A stretch of 64,000 nucleotides of DNA from Diploptera punctata (lineage: Eukaryota > Arthropoda > Insecta > Blattodea > Blaberidae), in contig JASPKZ010008350.1 of assembly GCA_030220185.1 (NCBI GenBank), positions 2,204,501 to 2,268,500 on the forward strand, written 5' to 3'. The position numbers and the translations under genes were made by a program. This document shows positions 63,150 through 64,000 of this stretch, one piece after another. Position 1 is the first letter of the stretch, and the number at the start of each line of letters is the position of its first letter. The notes beneath the pieces are model-generated. The model did no database searches and had not been told where the DNA came from. It saw only the letters and a program-made list of their open reading frames with translations.

Positions 63150-63603
63150 ACTAACTCATTGTCACTATCGAACCCGTAGGTTCATGACCGCGCGGACATA
63201 AAAGCTCTTCATATAACCCTATCCTGAGTCAAAGTTTTCCAATCATCCCCTGTATAATCCACTTCCCTCAAATCATAGTTAATGTTATTCTCCCACCTCA
63301 TTTTTGGTCTACCAACTGGGTGTTTTCCCTCTGGTTTTCCTACAAGAAGCTTCCATGCACGTCTTTCATTTACAATTTGCGCCACATCTCCTGCCCATCG
63401 CAGTCTATGAGACTTAACTATTCTCATTATATTTGGCTTCCTGTAAAGACCATTTAATTCACTGTTATGCAGTCTTCTCCATTTACCTGTCTGTTCATCT
63501 CTCTTTGATCCAAAATTTTTCCTAAAAACTTTATCCTCAAATACTCGTAATCTCTTTTTCCTCCCTTAAAGTAAGAGTCCATGTTTCGCATCCATATAAT
63601 ATA
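63150..63603 (-). mobile_element. LINE-II 3' fragment, minus strand
   Basis: Minus strand from ATATTATATGGATGCGAAAC (5' truncation point at about 63603) through TGGACTCTTACTTTAAGGGA, then frame 63427-63209 with RLRWAGDVAQIVNERRAWKL, LVGKPEGKHPVGRPKMRWEN and NINYDLREVDYTGDDWKTLT. A deletion near AQDRV breaks the last part. Ends ACAATGAGTTAGTTGGTTAG at about 63145. Confidence 0.87.
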
Positions 63604-63733
63604 CTTTGTATAATATTTATTTATTTATTATTTTTTTTTGTTTTAGCGAATTCTGAAGGAATTAAACTACTGAGTTTGTACTCGTGAAATTATTTTTATA
63701 AATATTTTAGAGATTTTCATATATATATATATA

Positions 63734-64000
63734 TCCACCGCTGGGTTCTTGAGGTAGTGTGCTGCCTTGTAACGCAGCGGGCCCGGGTTCGATCCCCGGT
63801 CGGGACAGTTTTTCTGGGTGAGGTTTTTATCGGGGTTTTTCCTCACATGTAAGACAAATGTCAGGAAAACTTTAAGGCCCAAACGATCCCCGAAATCATA
63901 TGGACATCATCATCATCATCATCATTCCTATCATTATCATCATCATCATAATCATCATCATCCTTCACCTGTGTGGAAGAAACGGGAAGCTACCACACCT
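63734..64000 (+). repeat. SINE-A copy 7, cut by the window edge
   Basis: TCCACCGCTGGGTTCTTGAG, B-box GGGTTCGATCCCCGGTCG, GTTTTTCTGGGTGAGGTTTT, TCAGGAAAACTTTAAGGCCC, long ATC tract, CACCTGTGTGGAAGAAACGG. The 3' 90 bases lie beyond 64000. Preceded by a short TA run at 63719-63734. Confidence 0.94.

Overview
This window is non-coding, AT-rich animal DNA made almost entirely of interspersed repeats. It contains no bacterial-style operons and no convincing intact host gene. The contents are non-LTR retrotransposons (LINEs) with an APE-type endonuclease and reverse transcriptase, many tRNA-derived SINEs, Tc1/mariner-like, piggyBac-like, hAT-like and Helitron-like DNA elements, and long microsatellites. 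The mix of element families, above all the abundant SINE with a GTCCACCGCTG head and the LINE tails with a DLREVDYTG-like C-terminus, suggests a large insect genome, probably a cockroach or termite (Blattodea). That placement rests on recognising families and could not be tested by a search.

Family names used here are local to this report. LINE-I has two full-length copies with target-site duplications (TSDs), 502-3734 on minus and 43426-46731 on plus, plus fragments. LINE-II is an RTE-like family of 5'-truncated tails. LINE-III and LINE-IV are related families ending in a GRxxxGRPxxRW-type C-terminus. LINE-V ends in a GGCCTTAAGGCC-type hairpin and (TTA)n. LINE-VI carries a CPMCG zinc-binding tail. 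SINE-A to SINE-F are six tRNA-headed SINE families.

Layout. 1-442: 3' part of a Helitron. 502-3734: LINE-I copy 1. 4135-8034: LINE-III, SINE-E, LINE-II, a SINE-A/SINE-D chimera and (TAA)n blocks. 8-15 kb: sparse unique DNA with SINE-C, LINE-IV, LINE-II and LINE-VI pieces. 15-20 kb: SINE-A copies and CA/TA microsatellites, and a repeat split by a LINE-IV insertion. 20-24.6 kb: LINE-II copies, a complete Helitron with internal repeats, and a LINE-I 5' end. 25-27 kb: mostly unique DNA with the only candidate host exons (minus strand, weak). 27.3-29.8 kb: SINE-E next to a TTAA-flanked piggyBac-like element that carries a degraded mariner whose 3' end is repeated five times. 30.9-34.4 kb: a SINE-A split by a 3.3-kb hAT-like insertion that holds SINE-B, SINE-D and a GC-rich seven-unit tandem array. 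35-41 kb: SINE-B, SINE-A, SINE-E, an internally deleted Tc1/mariner-like element, a tRNA-like piece and a 0.8-kb foldback. 41-43.4 kb: paralogous repeat, LINE-II RT core, SINE-D and a tandem duplication. 43.4-46.7 kb: LINE-I copy 2. 47.6-50.2 kb: a palindrome split by LINE-III, then another LINE-III. 52-53.3 kb: a Helitron inside LINE-III, itself holding a SINE-C. 54.6-64 kb: hAT-like remnant, SINE-C, Helitron, a foldback split by a LINE, a tRNA-Tyr-like sequence, (GATA)n, a second deleted Tc1/mariner-like element, and LINE-II/SINE-A at the right edge.

The elements do not form a pathway. What the window does record is nested insertion: at least eight cases in which one element sits inside another and the broken halves or TSDs are still readable, so a relative order of activity can be inferred. 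No RNA gene, CRISPR array or clearly functional promoter could be supported.
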